Positions 1 to 11,509 of a DNA stretch of 64,000 nucleotides are shown one piece after another. The stretch is from Elephas maximus indicus. Lineage: Eukaryota; Chordata; Mammalia; Proboscidea; Elephantidae. How positions within the stretch are numbered: the first letter of the stretch is position 1; every line of letters starts with the position of its first letter. The notes beneath the pieces are model-generated. The model saw nothing but the letters and a program-made list of their open reading frames with translations, did no database searches and was not told the DNA's origin. The stretch is from contig NC_064822.1 of assembly GCF_024166365.1 (NCBI RefSeq), forward strand, positions 106,450,823 through 106,514,822, in the 5' to 3' direction. The position numbers and the translations under genes are program-made.

Positions 1-82
1 TGGTTTGAACCCAATCAGCTCCACAGGAGGAAGATCTGGCAGTCTGCTCCATAAAGATTACAGCCTAGAAAACCCTATGAGT
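1..82 (+). repeat. AfroSINE fragment, truncated by window edge
   Basis: Matches the second half of the longer AfroSINE subtype (the part reading GGAGGAAGATCTGGCAGTCTG), also seen in the copy at 17864. It lies in SLC11A2 intron 1. Confidence 0.7.
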
Positions 83-3000
83 CAAAATCCGACTTTACAA
101 CATCTAACAACACCCTGCCTCAGAAAAACCTTTTGTCCTCATACTTTCTTAAGAAGCTTTTCTCTAACAAATATGAAGAATGATTATCATTAGTTTATAT
201 TTAACCTGTTTATTCTAATGACAGATATTGGCCTCCAGGCGTACACTGACCTTGTTTTTATGTACATGCGTTCCCTGAAGTTTCTTAAGGCAAAGAAAAA
301 TTATATATAAAAACAGACGACACAAACTAAAAGCGTCTTCCACCTCATACATGCTTCCTTCTGCTCTTTGGAGCCTGATAAAATTTTAATAGTTACATTG
401 TAGCTTTCTCCTTTCATTACCTAGGAGTGTGTGCCATTTAGCGTTAAGAGATAAACGGGACCAAAAAAAACCATACCAGCAACAAGCAGGACAAGACTGA
501 GAACCCTAACTTCTCCATCTACGTCTTTACTGGAAACTTTGGCTCTCACACAAAAAAATAAGTTACTCTGATCTTAAATTAAGGGTGGAAGGAGAGTTAG
601 ACAAATATATTTTATCATTCCTATTCAACTGTTTTATATTCCATTCTGATTTCATTAAAATATATTCTATAGTACATATTCCATGATATTCCTGATAATA
701 TCTGAAGAACTCTTCTTTGTGTCTTCAGGGAGCAATAAATCCATAATAAATATTAATTGTTCAATAAATATTTGTTAAATTACAAAAAGAATGGTATCCA
801 GTGAGTGAGATTAAGAGTCTATGTCTTCTAACTTCTCATCGTCTGTCCACTCAAATTTTTTCTTCAAACCAGAGTTTCGAGAGATAATAAAGACAATATT
901 AGGGTAGTAATCTTTCCTTTCTACCTCAAAAACACTCAATTCTTTGAGGATGCCTCTCCCTTTCCTTCTTATGCAAGCATAAGCAGAGAGTGTTCACAAA
1001 GACACTATCCTCCACTCTTACCACGCCAGCATTCAACTTTCAATCCTAAAGAGTTATTCAATTGTCTTATTTCAAAGCTGAATAACATTTTTACCTCGTA
1101 TGCTTCAGCCAAATCTGGCCAGCATGCTGCTACAGTAAGCAATGCTTTTTTTCATAAATTCAAAGTTTCTCATTTTGTGATTAAACCCGTTGCCGTCAAG
1201 TCGATTCCAACTCATAGTGACCCTACAGGCAGAATAGAACTGCCCCATAGGGTTCCAAGGAGTGCCTGGTAGATTAGTTCCCAACAATGGTAAAAGTGTG
1301 TAAGTAACGTCTTCATTTGAAGGGGAAAATTAGAAGACAAAACAGTCTTCCATTAGAGTCTCCCAGATAGCCCCAAGAGAGCTTGAGGGAGATTTTTAAG
1401 CCCACAGAAAGGGCATAAATCTGTCAACAGATTTGTATATATACGCATGGTGAGGAGTCAGGGACTAATGTCTTTGATTCAACAGCACCAACCCAAGCTC
1501 CTGGCACTAAAAGTCAAGCAAAAAACATCCCACTTTGTGGATACCACTCTCCACACGTAGAATAGCTACGTGATATAATCCAAAGGGACCACTGCTGACT
1601 TCCTTAGAGAAGAATGACATCAGATTCATACGAAGCTTCCCCATTCATTAACAAGAAATGCTGACCAGCTGTCCCAGAAATTCCCCTTCCAAGTCCCCTA
1701 GCCATTCCGGGAACATAAGAAACCACATATGCTGCAATCATGGCCGTTTTGGTACTAGATCCAAAATAAACTGTGCCCAGGCCAAGACAGTGAATATTAC
1801 CCAATGAAGAAATAAAGAACCCAAGTTCTCAGGTTACAATTACCCAAAACTGCTATCACAGTAGGTGACCTAATATAATGATGTTCCCAACCTTATTTAA
1901 TGATTTAAAATAAACAACTAGAAGAATGAAAAGTCACCTGTAATCACACTATACTCTCAGATCAAAGATGATGAGGTGGCTGGAAGACAAAGGCCTAAGG
2001 GATCATTGGCAATAAGCTCATAGGATTCTGGGCAAAAAAGAGTAAAAAGGCCAGAATTTCCGGTTTACCCATCTTTAAGAGGAAAGTAGGCACACATATC
2101 AATCACTAGAAAAGGACATCACATTTAGCAGAGGGTCAGCTAAAACGAGGGAAAGCCTCAATGGGATAGATTGACACAATAGTAGCAACAACAGGCTCAA
2201 ATATATCAAGGATCCTGACTGAGCAACATTTTGCTGTTACACATAAGGTCACCAGGAGTTGGAACTGACTGGACCGCAACTAACAACAGGCACAGGTAGG
2301 TAAGAATAAAAACTTCTATATGCCAGCCACTGTCCTAAGCCCTTTGTATTAACTCACTTAATACTCACCAACAACCAAATAATTTGTTGACAGTATCCAT
2401 TCCATCCCCATTACAAGCATGTGGCGGTAAAAAGAACACAGAGGCTAAGCAACCTGCCCACAGATCTACACAGCCAGAGTGGTGCAAACTGGTAGGGTTT
2501 CACGTTCCACAGAGAGTCAGCGTAAACACGGCTTCCCTGGTTTCACCGGCCAGCAAAAATTTCTGGAAACCTATCTCCCCTTGCCTTTCTTTTCCTTCCA
2601 TATAATTTCCGCTTTTGCTTTCTACTTTAAAGAGATGTCACATTTCTTTAACTTCATGACACCCCTTTGAAGCAGTGGGGGAGAATATTAGAATATCTGC
2701 ATTTTATACACGCAAAACTCAAGCCCATGTTCCTCAACTAGTCCTCGAATAATGCTCTTTGAAACTGTCCGGTATGAGGTAGCGAATTTGGGAAACACCA
2801 AAAGTTAAAAGAAATCCAAAGAAAGAATATCAAAAAGTAAACGATAGCTTTAAAAATAAGGGCATACGAACCGCACAGCTGGTGAGTACACACTCCACTT
2901 ACACAGCGTGTGCAATGTGTCCCCTACAAAACACCCCTGTCCTGCGGCCTGGAATCCAGAGAGGCCCTGGAGCTGCAGGAACCACCGGTCTGCACGCAGG

Positions 3001-5093
3001 TACTGAGCGGCCTGCCCAGGCCCTGCACACCCAAGTCGTTCCCCGCACGGGTTTCGGCTGGCCTAAAATGACTTTTTTTTTTTTTAATTGAACTGGGTAG
3101 GGAGGCCCCTGAGAGCGGACTAGGCCCCAGGGTTCCGCCAACAAGGCAGCCGCGGGGAACCTTGCCCCCGAAGCCCGCCGGCCTCCGAGGCGACACTGAA
3201 ATCGCTCAGCGCACCCTCGACCGCGAGTCCCCGCGGGACGTCGGATCCAGCCGCGGGCTCGGCCATTTCCCCCTGGGTCGCGGCGGGGAAATGGCGTGGC
3301 CCCGCGATCCCTGGTGCCCTCCGCCCGGGCTCCTGAACAATCCGGCGCCATTGGCCACCGAGACCCGCGCCGGACGCCTCACGCCCCACGGCCTGCCCTC
3401 CCCTCGCAGCCCCGCACGGCGCCCCTCGTGCTCAGTACTGGCCCCACCGCCAGTTCCCAGGCCGGCTCTCGAGCAGCCCAGGTCCCTCCCCGCCCGTCCG
3501 GATCCAGAGGCGCCGCGTGACCCCTGACCCCGCCGGCCCCTCACCTTACCTGCTCCGCAACCACCTCACACGCCGCCCCCGCGCCAGCAGCTCCATAGCC
3601 TTGGAGCCAGCGCCAAGCCAGCCAGCGCCCTGCACTCGCGCGATTGGCCGGCGGAGCCGCAGTCGCGCATTCCTATTGGCGGGACTCCCCGCGGCGCCCT
3701 ACGCACGTGGCGAGCCTACGGCGAGTATCGAGGTTCCGCCCACACAGCGGTCAGGCTAGGGGCGGGCCCAGAGAGGCGACGGGGGGAGGTGCTACATGCA
3801 TGGCTGCACCGCGTGGGGAGCCCCGCACAGATCTTGGACTTGGAAGTTCTCTCCTCGCAGGCAGCCGGGGGACAGATTAGTTCCTGCCGGAGTTCGCCAC
3901 CAACTCACGTTAGGTACTGGCAGTCTTTCTCCTGGGGACGTGGCACTGTGAGATTACAGCTCCACCCTATAAAGTATTTCCTCTCGCCTGCAGGACTACA
4001 TCATGGTGTGTGGTGCCCCACCAAGAGCGCTCCACACCTGGGAGAAACTGCGAAACACCAGCTGGTGCAGCCAGTTCGACTGCATCAGCTATCCTACTCC
4101 CAAACCTCAGTAGTCTATTGTTTTCCTCCAACCCACCCAGCTGTCTCGCTTCTTCCCCAAACTACCCTCACCTATGATTCGGCATCGACCCCATGGCAAC
4201 AAGTTTGGTTAAAAAAAAAAAAAAAAAGCAGGAACCCTGGTGGTGCACTGGTTAAGAGCTTGGCTGTAAAGATCGGCAGTTTGAATCCACCAGCCGCTCC
4301 TTGAAAACCCTATAGGGTAGTTCTGCTTTGTCGTATAGGGTCACTGTCAGTCGGAATCGACTCCACGGCAATGGGTTACCCAAAAGCAATACCAGCCTCA
4401 GCCTCACAGCCTGCTGTCTGTCGTTCCAAAAATGATAGCCAGACTGGTGGTGCTGGAAAGGGGAGAAATAAATGGTCTGACAAATCACCCTGATTTTCTA
4501 CAATGTCCTTTAGAGTTAACAAAAACGTTCTTAGATCCCGTACTGCTACAGCATTAAAAACAACCAAGCTATCTACGCACGTTGTAAGCTTAGAAAGAAA
4601 AAGCATAAACCTTTTAAACTTTCTTCACGTAAAAACTGCTAGGAGAACAGGTATAAGATATAAGGTATAAGGAGAATAGGTATAAGGAAAGGAAAGTGAA
4701 CTGCAAAAAGACAAATCCAAATAAAGTACAAAATAACAAACTCAGGACCAAAAATAAATAAAAGTGTCATCATCAGCTTCCTAGGGCAGGCTGGTTTCCA
4801 CACAGAGTTTCTCCTGGAGAGAAAAGAAAAATGCACAGGTTAGTTCTGAGATACTGAATCTACAACACATCTGTGGAGCTTCATTCAGGAAGGCTTGACA
4901 AAGTCCCTCCAGGCTAGAACCTTGCTTTTGGGAACCTCTGGTTCAACTGGAAAATAAAATAACTGGAGCCATTGCTTGTTGCCCTTCCAGATCTGCTCAT
5001 CTGGGCAGCTTCCCTTGGCTGTCGTATACTTGCTGGCTACTTACTTAGCTCACAGTGTGGAGCTGCCTCTGTCTTAAGCTGCTTCTTTCCCAT
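1..5093 (-). CDS. SLC11A2: SLC11A2 5' portion (partial gene: exons 1A, 1B and start of intron 1)
   Basis: SLC11A2 (DMT1/NRAMP2) is a proton-coupled divalent metal transporter that carries ferrous iron across the apical enterocyte membrane and out of endosomes. The family is known to use two first exons: 1A, which adds a short coding N-terminus, and 1B, which is non-coding. Both are recognisable here on the minus strand, 1A upstream of 1B by about 1.5 kb, and the body of the gene runs off the left edge. Identification rests on the exon 1A peptide, the correct donor phase (one base of the next codon), and neighbouring LETMD1 and CSRNP2 in the human order and orientation. None of the transporter's membrane segments or its Asp-Pro-Gly-Asn motif is in the window; exon 2 must lie left of position 1. 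From 3549 to 1 I see only intron: AfroSINE fragments and unremarkable sequence. Exon coordinates are listed separately. Confidence 0.85.
83..1183. other. SLC11A2 intron 1 sequence, nothing recognised
   Basis: AT-rich intronic DNA. I see no open frame with protein-like character, no RNA gene and no repeat I can name. Confidence 0.5.
1184..1285 (-). repeat. AfroSINE, 5'-truncated
   Basis: The plus strand shows the reverse of the AfroSINE 3' half: CCGTTGCCGTCAAGTCGATT followed by the CCCCATAGGGTTCCAAGGAG block. It breaks off before the tRNA-like head. Confidence 0.85.
1290..3095. other. SLC11A2 intron 1 sequence, mostly unassigned
   Basis: Old, diverged sequence. About 2130-2290 looks like a decayed AfroSINE-type tail (GTCACCAGGAGTTGGAACTGA). 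A 67-codon minus-strand open frame at 1804-1604 is unlike any family I know and has no support. Confidence 0.4.
3100..3800 (-). promoter_or_regulatory. SLC11A2: CpG-island promoter of SLC11A2 exon 1B
   Basis: About 700 bp of very GC- and CpG-rich sequence. ATTGG (CCAAT on the minus strand) occurs at 3643-3647 and 3675-3679, and a CACGTG E-box at 3704-3709. No TATA box is evident, in line with a housekeeping-type promoter. The many overlapping open frames here are composition artefacts. Confidence 0.75.
3550..3625 (-). other. SLC11A2: SLC11A2 exon 1B, non-coding first exon (3' end firm, 5' end estimated)
   Basis: On the minus strand the CpG island contains GCGGAGCAG followed by GTAAGGTGA, a strong donor with the exon ending at 3550. 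The start is only estimated, from two inverted CCAAT boxes just upstream. The family's exon 1B is untranslated, and the main isoform's start codon lies in exon 2. An ATG near 3595 opens a short frame through this exon, which I do not regard as coding. Confidence 0.65.
4226..4382 (+). repeat. AfroSINE, near full length
   Basis: Starts at GGAACCCTGGTGGTGCACTG, contains the tRNA-derived A/B-box head and runs to the GACTCCACGGCAATGGGTTA tail. It is preceded by a poly-A run. It sits between SLC11A2 exons 1A and 1B, that is, in intron sequence of 1A transcripts. Confidence 0.95.
5045..5093 (-). CDS. SLC11A2: SLC11A2 exon 1A, coding first exon
   Basis: Reading leftward from the ATG at 5093 gives MGKKQLKTEAAPHCEL plus one base, then a consensus donor GTAAGTA at 5044-5038. 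From memory, the human exon 1A peptide is MRKKQLKTEAAPHCELK..., so only residue 2 differs (Arg to Gly). In human the next bases complete a Lys codon, which fits the one-base overhang. Exon 1A isoforms are known to dominate in duodenum and to be iron- and hypoxia-responsive. A TATA-like TATATA lies on this strand at 5143-5138, placing transcription start near 5110 and leaving a short 5' UTR. Without the donor the frame would meet a stop two codons on, so splicing here is required. Confidence 0.9.
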
Positions 5094-5099
5094 TGTGAA

Positions 5100-5225
5100 G
5101 AACAGGTTCAATTTCTCCCAGAGCTTACTCCTGCCTCTATATAGGCAGACAGGTGCACCTCCCTTGGTTAAATACGGGCACTCTAGGCTGCTCTAGGTAA
5201 CAGCATTGATACAGACGTGGTAGGG
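5100..5225 (-). promoter_or_regulatory. SLC11A2: SLC11A2 exon 1A core promoter with TATA box and HRE-like core
   Basis: Upstream (rightward) of exon 1A there is TATATA on the minus strand at 5143-5138, about 45 bp from the ATG, and an ACGTG core at 5215-5219. HIF-2 activation of the exon 1A promoter under hypoxia and iron deficiency is established in rodents. Whether this particular ACGTG is the functional element is inference. A second and better core, TACGTGC, lies at 5607-5613. Confidence 0.55.
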
Positions 5226-6145
5226 AATTTGAAGAGGCAAACCGCACCCTCCAAAGCATAATCAGATTTCATCTTTGACCTGCCATGAAAAGGGAAGCAT
5301 CATATATCTGTCACTCCTGAATATTAATCAACAGTTAATTGAATTTGAATACTTTTATTCTAAGTTTTCATCCCTGTCCCATTTGGCTGGAGCCAGAGGT
5401 GGGGGAGTGAGTGCCAGGGGCTGAAAGAGGCGGAGTCAGAGGAATTACTATACTTCTTTTTTTTTTTTTTAAATGCCACTCCCCTAGGAGTGAGGCCAGT
5501 TCAGGTACTTGTACCAGGGCAGGTGTGCTTGTGCACAAGGACTCTGCTCCCCTGAAACAGGAGCCGAAACCAATTAACCCCAAGTGTGACAGTCCATGTA
5601 TATACGTACGTGCAGCACTGATGCGATTATCAGGAGTCTCTAAGAATGAGTGAAAATGCCGCTCCGTCTATCCTGCCAGATCTGAAGGACCCGCTGGCAT
5701 CAGCCTGGTCAATCAGTGATCCATGGGCAGACAACAAAGCCATGCGAACCCCAGGACTCCGTGCCTGATTGGGGCAGGGCGGGGGGGAGAAAGAGAGGGA
5801 AGAAAAAAATAAAACACTGAGACAGCAAGAAAAGAAACCCAGAGCAAGCCCAGAATTCCTTAGAAAGGTGTGGAATAGAAAGAATAACAAGAATTTGCCT
5901 CAGGGAAATGGCTTAGATGGCCAGGGGAAGGCAAAGCTAGAAAGGAGAGGCTATGGGCACTGAGTACTAGGGAGGCAGGGGTGGGATATAGCAGAGAAAG
6001 AGAAGACAGTTGCTGCTTTCAGGTAGTTTGTAATAAAATCCAATTAGTACCATAGAAACCTATGCAAATAAGTATGGTGAAAATAAATACCTTGGAATGG
6101 GAAAGAAAGAAAAGCAGTAATCAATTCAAATTAGTCAAGGTAGGC
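5226..6145. other. Spacer upstream of SLC11A2, nothing recognised
   Basis: Includes an A/T homopolymer at about 5458-5471 and purine-rich sequence at 5770-5860. No gene or clear repeat family seen. Confidence 0.4.
5600..5620 (+). promoter_or_regulatory. Candidate hypoxia response element upstream of exon 1A
   Basis: TACGTGC (5607-5613) matches the classical extended HRE core and lies about 500 bp upstream of SLC11A2 exon 1A. It is followed by GCAC. Motif match only. Confidence 0.35.
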
Positions 6146-6147
6146 TT

Positions 6148-6382
6148 CCAGGGTGGTGCAAATGGTTAATACACTCTGCTAACTCACTCAGCTGTTAACC
6201 AGAAGTTCCAGTTCACCCACAGGCACCTCGAAAGAAAGGCCTGGCAATTGATTTATGAAATAATATTGGAGTCATTATTCTCTGTCCTTGAGCATAGAGA
6301 CTGTGACCCAACTGGAGTTGTGCCCACAAGGGCTCACAAGGACTCACAAGGACATATCAACTGGACCCTAAGGCATAAAAAC
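6148..6382 (+). repeat. AfroSINE-related element, diverged longer subtype
   Basis: Begins CTTCCAGGGTGGTGCAAATG, contains a recognisable head with GTTAACCAGAAG and the AAGGCCTGGCAAT block of the longer subtype. The 3' part is much diverged. Confidence 0.6.
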
Positions 6383-6654
6383 AATAGGATAATCTTGGAA
6401 AATATCTTTTAGGGAAACTGTCACATAAGCAAGTCTAACAGAACACAAAAGACTTCCCACTCTGACCTTTTTCTAATAGCATTTAGTGAATAGAAATTTG
6501 TTGGACCAATGAAGACCCTCCTGACTGTCCTTACTGAAACCCGTACCAGTGATTGTTAAGAAAGGCAATTCAAAATGTAGGATCATAGTATCTAGCCAAT
6601 CTGTGAAAAGATGAAGCTTTCAATGGTTTTGCCCATTTTATAATGTTAATATAT

Positions 6655-6945
6655 ACTGATGACTCCGTAATATTCTTCGGACTTGGGCAGACATGGCTAT
6701 GGCAGCATGCTTGTCCGTTTTCCCATCTTGCTTATCCTATAGTTCGCTTGGACTCGGCCAGATATGGCGGTGGCAGCATGCTTGCCCGTCTTCCCATTCT
6801 TGCCTATTCTGTAATATTCCTTGGACTCAGACAGACATGGCTCTAGCAGCATGCTTGTCCGTTTTCCCACTTTTGTCTGTTCTGTAACATTTCCTTGGCC
6901 TCGGGCAGACATGGCTCCAGCAACATACTTGTCCACTTCCCACTT
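6655..6945 (+). repeat. Four-copy tandem repeat, unit 71-74 bp
   Basis: Four diverged copies of a unit containing GGGCAGACATGGCT..GCAGCATGCTTGTCCG. The GCAGCATG word recurs at 6702, 6773, 6846 and, as GCAACATA, at 6920, giving spacings of 71, 73 and 74. A polyadenylation-type AATAAA follows at about 6968. This could be the repeated U3 part of an old LTR; see findings. Confidence 0.85.
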
Positions 6946-7019
6946 TTGCCTTTTTGAATATATGCTGAATAAAACTTTCTTTTTGCTTTACTAAACTTTA
7001 TGATGTTTTTACCCTACAA

Positions 7020-7115
7020 CACAATCTGCTTCCAAAAAATCAGCCATTGAAAACCCTGTGGAGCACAGCTTTACTCTGACACACATAGAGTCACCATGAG
7101 TCTCTCTGCCACCCA
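7020..7115 (+). repeat. AfroSINE-like 3' fragment
   Basis: Reads CAGCCATTGAAAACCCTGTG..TAGAGTCACCATGAG, the 3' block of the longer AfroSINE subtype. Confidence 0.6.
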
Positions 7116-7158
7116 AGCACTTTTTACTTGACCCTAGCAATTGAACTCATTCTGTATC

Positions 7159-7760
7159 TGAGACCCCAGCCTTTGGGCACCGTTACCAACCCCAACTTGT
7201 AAGTAGAGTCTCACAAGCCACCTCCCCTTCTAACTGGTTTCTCCAGATGTTTTTTTAGGTAATCAGCAAACTTCTTGCCCAAGATAAGAAAAACAAGAGG
7301 CTAGGATCTGCAGACCACAGAACCAGTTAAAACCAAATCTGGCCCACCTGACATGCGCAGAACCATCAACCCTGTCCTTTGGGTGACCCCAAAACTTTTC
7401 TCCCACCAGACGAAGCCAAACTTCAGTGTCCCAAAATTGGGGGAAGACTTTCAGAAGTGAGGGGCCCAAGCCTAAGATCCGGTTTGAGAGAACCCCTTTT
7501 TGGACTGAGCAAGTGTTGCAGACGACAGAATAACCCCGGGAACATCTTTTTCGGACCAGACCAATCAACAACCTTGCTCCTTTCTCCAGGACCTTTCTCC
7601 TACTAAATACTCTTTTGGCCATTGTTCAGGGGGCCATCTTGGAGACAGAAATCACAGTGTGCTCCTTTGCTTGGCCAACCAAATAAAGCTTCTTCTTTCA
7701 CTTTCACCAATTTTGTGTCTCAATGGCCAGGTCAAGCAGACCTGGAAAAGTTGGGTTACG
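7159..7760 (+). repeat. 5' LTR of the class I provirus
   Basis: Starts TGAGACCCC and ends near GGTTAC. About 600 bp, with AATAAA at 7682-7687. It aligns end to end with the two halves of the 3' LTR. Confidence 0.85.
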
Positions 7761-10700
7761 TTTTCTGGAGAGCCAGCCAGGAGGGTGTCACTCGGTGTCC
7801 AGAGAGGCCTGCCCGGGACTGGAGGAGAACACCCAGCCCGCACTGGAGATTTCTCCAGAGGGACTTCACCTCCAGCCCCCAAGGCAAACCTGTCTCAGAC
7901 CCAATAATGGCCCTCAGAAAGTGGGAGAAGAACCTTGAGAATACGAGTAAATGATCTATTTGGGACTTGGTTTGTAATTCAACTTGATAGCCATACTATT
8001 TGGATCTGAGTTGAGGGCTCCTTTGGGGTCCGGTATTTGAGCATTAAAAGGGAGGCAATAAGCGCTAGGTTGTTTAACGGGTCAGTCACTAGCTAGTTTT
8101 GGAGCTTTGGTATTTTGGTTTGACTAGTCATTTTCTTTTAGGTAGAAGAAAATGGGAAACACTGGGAGCATCCCTGAATGCTCCCCCTTAGGGTATATTT
8201 TAAAACTCTGGAATAAGTTGTCTTATGATTCCATGATGAAAAAACTCAACAATCTTGTAAAATCCTTTTTCAAAAGAAACTAGGAAAAAGCCTTTATCCT
8301 CTGTATTAAGAGGAGAGGATACGTATGATCCATTGGGACTCCCACAGCCGCTGCCACCATATCCAACCCAACCTACCCCTGACCCAGACCCAGGTTTGGA
8401 ACTGGGGAATTCGGTGGCTATTGGAAGTCCTGGGGAAGGGAAGTGTCTTCTCTCCCAACCCCACACGAGACAGGGGACACCCGATGAAGTTTCAGATTTG
8501 ACACAAAAAGAGCCCTTGCCTGATCAGAGCTGTATTCAGGGAACCTCAGGACAATATCCTCTTAGGCAGACCTCAGGGTGAGATGGCACCATAATGCGAG
8601 TACGTGTGCCTTTTACTACCTCTTACATAACTGGAAAAATTATACTGCAGGATATAGAGAAGATCCACTAAAATGTATGAACTGTTTACCACAATTTTTA
8701 ATTCTTTTGAACCTACTTGAACAGACTATCAGTCTCTTTAAAATACTAATTGACTCCTGAGGAAAAACAAATGGTATTTGAAAAGCAAGGGAAGAAGCCC
8801 AGGGCCCAACTTTGATGCCCAGACAGGTAACACGATACCAGAGGAAGCCAAACAATGCCGACAAGTACGCGGGCAGGATATACCCACAACAGGATGCCAG
8901 TCAAGGTCACTGAGTCCAAGGTTTTGGAAAAGTAAGCCATGGGTGCCTCCATGACCCCCAATGCTGGGTGAGTATCCTTACCGATATACCTTGGTGTTCA
9001 TGAATGAATAAACCGAAGGGCTCATGCAAGTCAGGCAGACCTAGGCTGGGGCCTCCATTAAGGCCTTTTTAACTTGTTCAAATGCCACCTGTTCTTGGCT
9101 GGTCTATATAAACCTATCTGTTTTTTTCTTTCAGAAGAGCATAGAGGGGTTTGGTCAATAGTCTAAAATTAGGGACCCAACTCTGTACACTGACTCAAAG
9201 TTCAGCTTGCCCCAGTCATTGGCAGTGACAACGGGCCCCATTTCCCTGCCCAGGTGACTCAGTTAGTCACTACACACCTTGAGTTTGAATGGCGCTTCTA
9301 TTAGTGCCTGGAGGCCTCAATCCAGTAGAAAAGTTGAAAGAATAAACCGGTCCATTAAAAACACATCTGGCTAAGCTGTGTTAAGAGACCAAGTTGACCT
9401 AAAGTCCTCCCTATGGCTCTGTTCAGGGTAAGAGTTGTTCCTAGAACTAAGTTAAAAGTAAGTCCATTTGAGCTTATCTATGGGTGCCCCTTGCTCCATA
9501 ACCATAATATCTAAGATTTAGACTACGACAATGTGACTAGAGACTTAGGGGCCGACAGTATTCATAAACAAGGTAAACTGTAAAACAGTACCTGTGTCTC
9601 GCAGGGGAAACTCCTGTGTCTCTCCACAAGTACACCAGTCCCATCTGGCAGACTATTCCACTACCAAGCCTAGAAGCTGGATATTTGTGAAAGCCTAGGA
9701 CCCTAAGACCTTAGCCAAGAAATGGAAAAGTCCCTATGAAGTGCTGATGTCCACACCAACAGCTGAGATGGTCAGCAAGAAGAGCCACTAGATTCACTAC
9801 ACCAGAATCAAGTTGCCTTCTACACTTGACCTTGAACAACAGACCTTGCAGAACAGCAGCTACTGGAAGGCTGAACCAATAACAGGGTTGCGGTGGCTGT
9901 TCAAGAAAAAGAAAGACACTCCAGATAAGTGACATGTACCAATGGTTGATCCATGGTGCATAAGTGTTAGCCTCCTTGCTCTGTTTGTTCTAATCTTTTA
10001 CCTTTTGTCCTTACTGTGCCTACCGCCGTGGAAATTTAATCACTTTTCCTGCTCTCAATAGACTCTTGAAACCTTAAGCTACTTTCCAACAGTTTACTTC
10101 CTAAACTTCTGCTGCTAGAGTTCCTTGTTCTAAATAAGAAAATGTGGGTTTTACTTATTAGTTTGCCCCTTGTTTTAACCCATGTGAAAGCAGCTCCACA
10201 GATGACTAATAGTCTAGTTCAGTTAGCTCAGGCTGCAGCTTAGGGAGGACAACTAACAAACTGTTGGGTGCGTCATAACCACCTACAAACTAAAGATTCA
10301 AATCTTCCAGTTGGTCTTACCATAAATAACTTCAGTTCTGTGCCTAATGCCACTTTCGACAATACTTGGCTCATTCCCATGTTCCTTGTAAAATCAAATG
10401 CAACCCCACAGTACAGTTTCAACATCACCTCCTATTAGGAGTTTATAACTGGAGTGCTGTTTAACAATGTGTTGTATTGGGCCAAAAATCAGCAACAGTG
10501 TAATACATCAAGCAACTGTAATTGTACATGTTTGATTAGCACCCCTGGTCATATCCAAATGTATAATTGTACTCCCTCCTTCCTAAACGCCCACTGCAAA
10601 TGTGACTGTTCTGGAGGCAAGTCCATCCCACCATAAAAGAGGTATTTTTGAGCAAACAGTAGATGGGCTTCTAAAACACCCAGTATCACCGTTCCTCAGG

Positions 10701-11222
10701 TTGGGTTAGTCCAACATGCGTCCATCTTGGGAAACTAACAGACGCCATGGAAGCTGAACAAGGCGGCATTTTCCCTCCAAAATATTTCTTGTTGCATGTA
10801 TGTTAACACTTCGGGCCTAGTTGAAACCAAGGTCCAAGAAATTTTCAAACAAGCAGCTCAAGCAAAACCGCTTGTCTCCTCATTTCAATCCCCAAACGGC
10901 AAGTAGTTGGGTATCCACTTTGCTTAAATCGGTTTGGCCAATAATAACACTTGTATTAATTATTTTTGCCCTTTGCCTTTTTGGACCCTGCCACTTGTAA
11001 GTACTTACGCAATTTATAGAAAAATGTTAAGGGACCCGGGCCTGTATATTCTTCAGGGTTACAGACCCATCCCTCCTGAACCCGTACAAGCCAGGCTTCA
11101 GTTCTACGCCAGCACCCCTGTCCAGCTCAAAGCAGTTACAGAAGAATGACCTTCGTCCCTACTCCATAATGAGAGTCAGAATTTGGATTGAACACCCAAA
11201 TCCTGAAAAGAGGAGGAGGGAA

Positions 11223-11509
11223 TGAGACATTAGCCTCTGGGCACCATTACCAAACCCCAACTTCTAAGTAGAGTGGCATGAGCCACCTCCCCTTCTAACT
11301 GGTTTCTCCAGATGTTTTTTTAGGCAATTGGCCAACCTCCTGCCCAAGATAAAAAAAAAAAAAAAAAGAGGCTTGGGTCTGCAGACCACAGAACCAGTTA
11401 AGACCAATCTGGCCCACCTGACATGCGCAGAACCATCAACCCCATCCTCTGAGTGACCTTGGAACTTTTCTCCTGCCAGATGGAACCAAACTTTGGCGGC
11501 CCAAAATTG
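11223..11509 (+). repeat. 3' LTR of the provirus, left part
   Basis: Begins TGAGACATTAGCC directly after a purine-rich tract and stops at CCCAAAATTG, where the RTE LINE is inserted. Confidence 0.85.

Noticed and set aside
1604-1804. 67-codon minus-strand frame as a coding exon of SLC11A2
   Set aside because: The peptide does not match any part of the transporter that I know.
3550-3597. ATG frame MELLARGRRVRWLRS across SLC11A2 exon 1B
   Set aside because: Exon 1B is known to be untranslated, the sequence is GC-driven, and exon 2 is not in the window to test the frame. At most a short upstream ORF.
2899-3880. Several long overlapping open frames on both strands
   Set aside because: They coincide with the CpG island, where stop codons are rare; no protein family fits.
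4226-4300. tRNA gene
   Set aside because: The tRNA-like head belongs to AfroSINEs; no copy in the window keeps a full cloverleaf in isolation.
5079-5093. N-myristoylation of the exon 1A protein (starts Met-Gly)
   Set aside because: Position 6 is Leu rather than Ser/Thr, and the next residues are Lys-Lys; not a convincing signal.
6655-6945. CRISPR-like array
   Set aside because: The repeat is a head-to-tail tandem of whole 71-74 bp units without unique spacers, in a mammalian genome.
10142-11149. Possibly preserved envelope-type gene in the provirus
   Set aside because: The segment is clearly broken in several places and short for the family; treated as a fossil.
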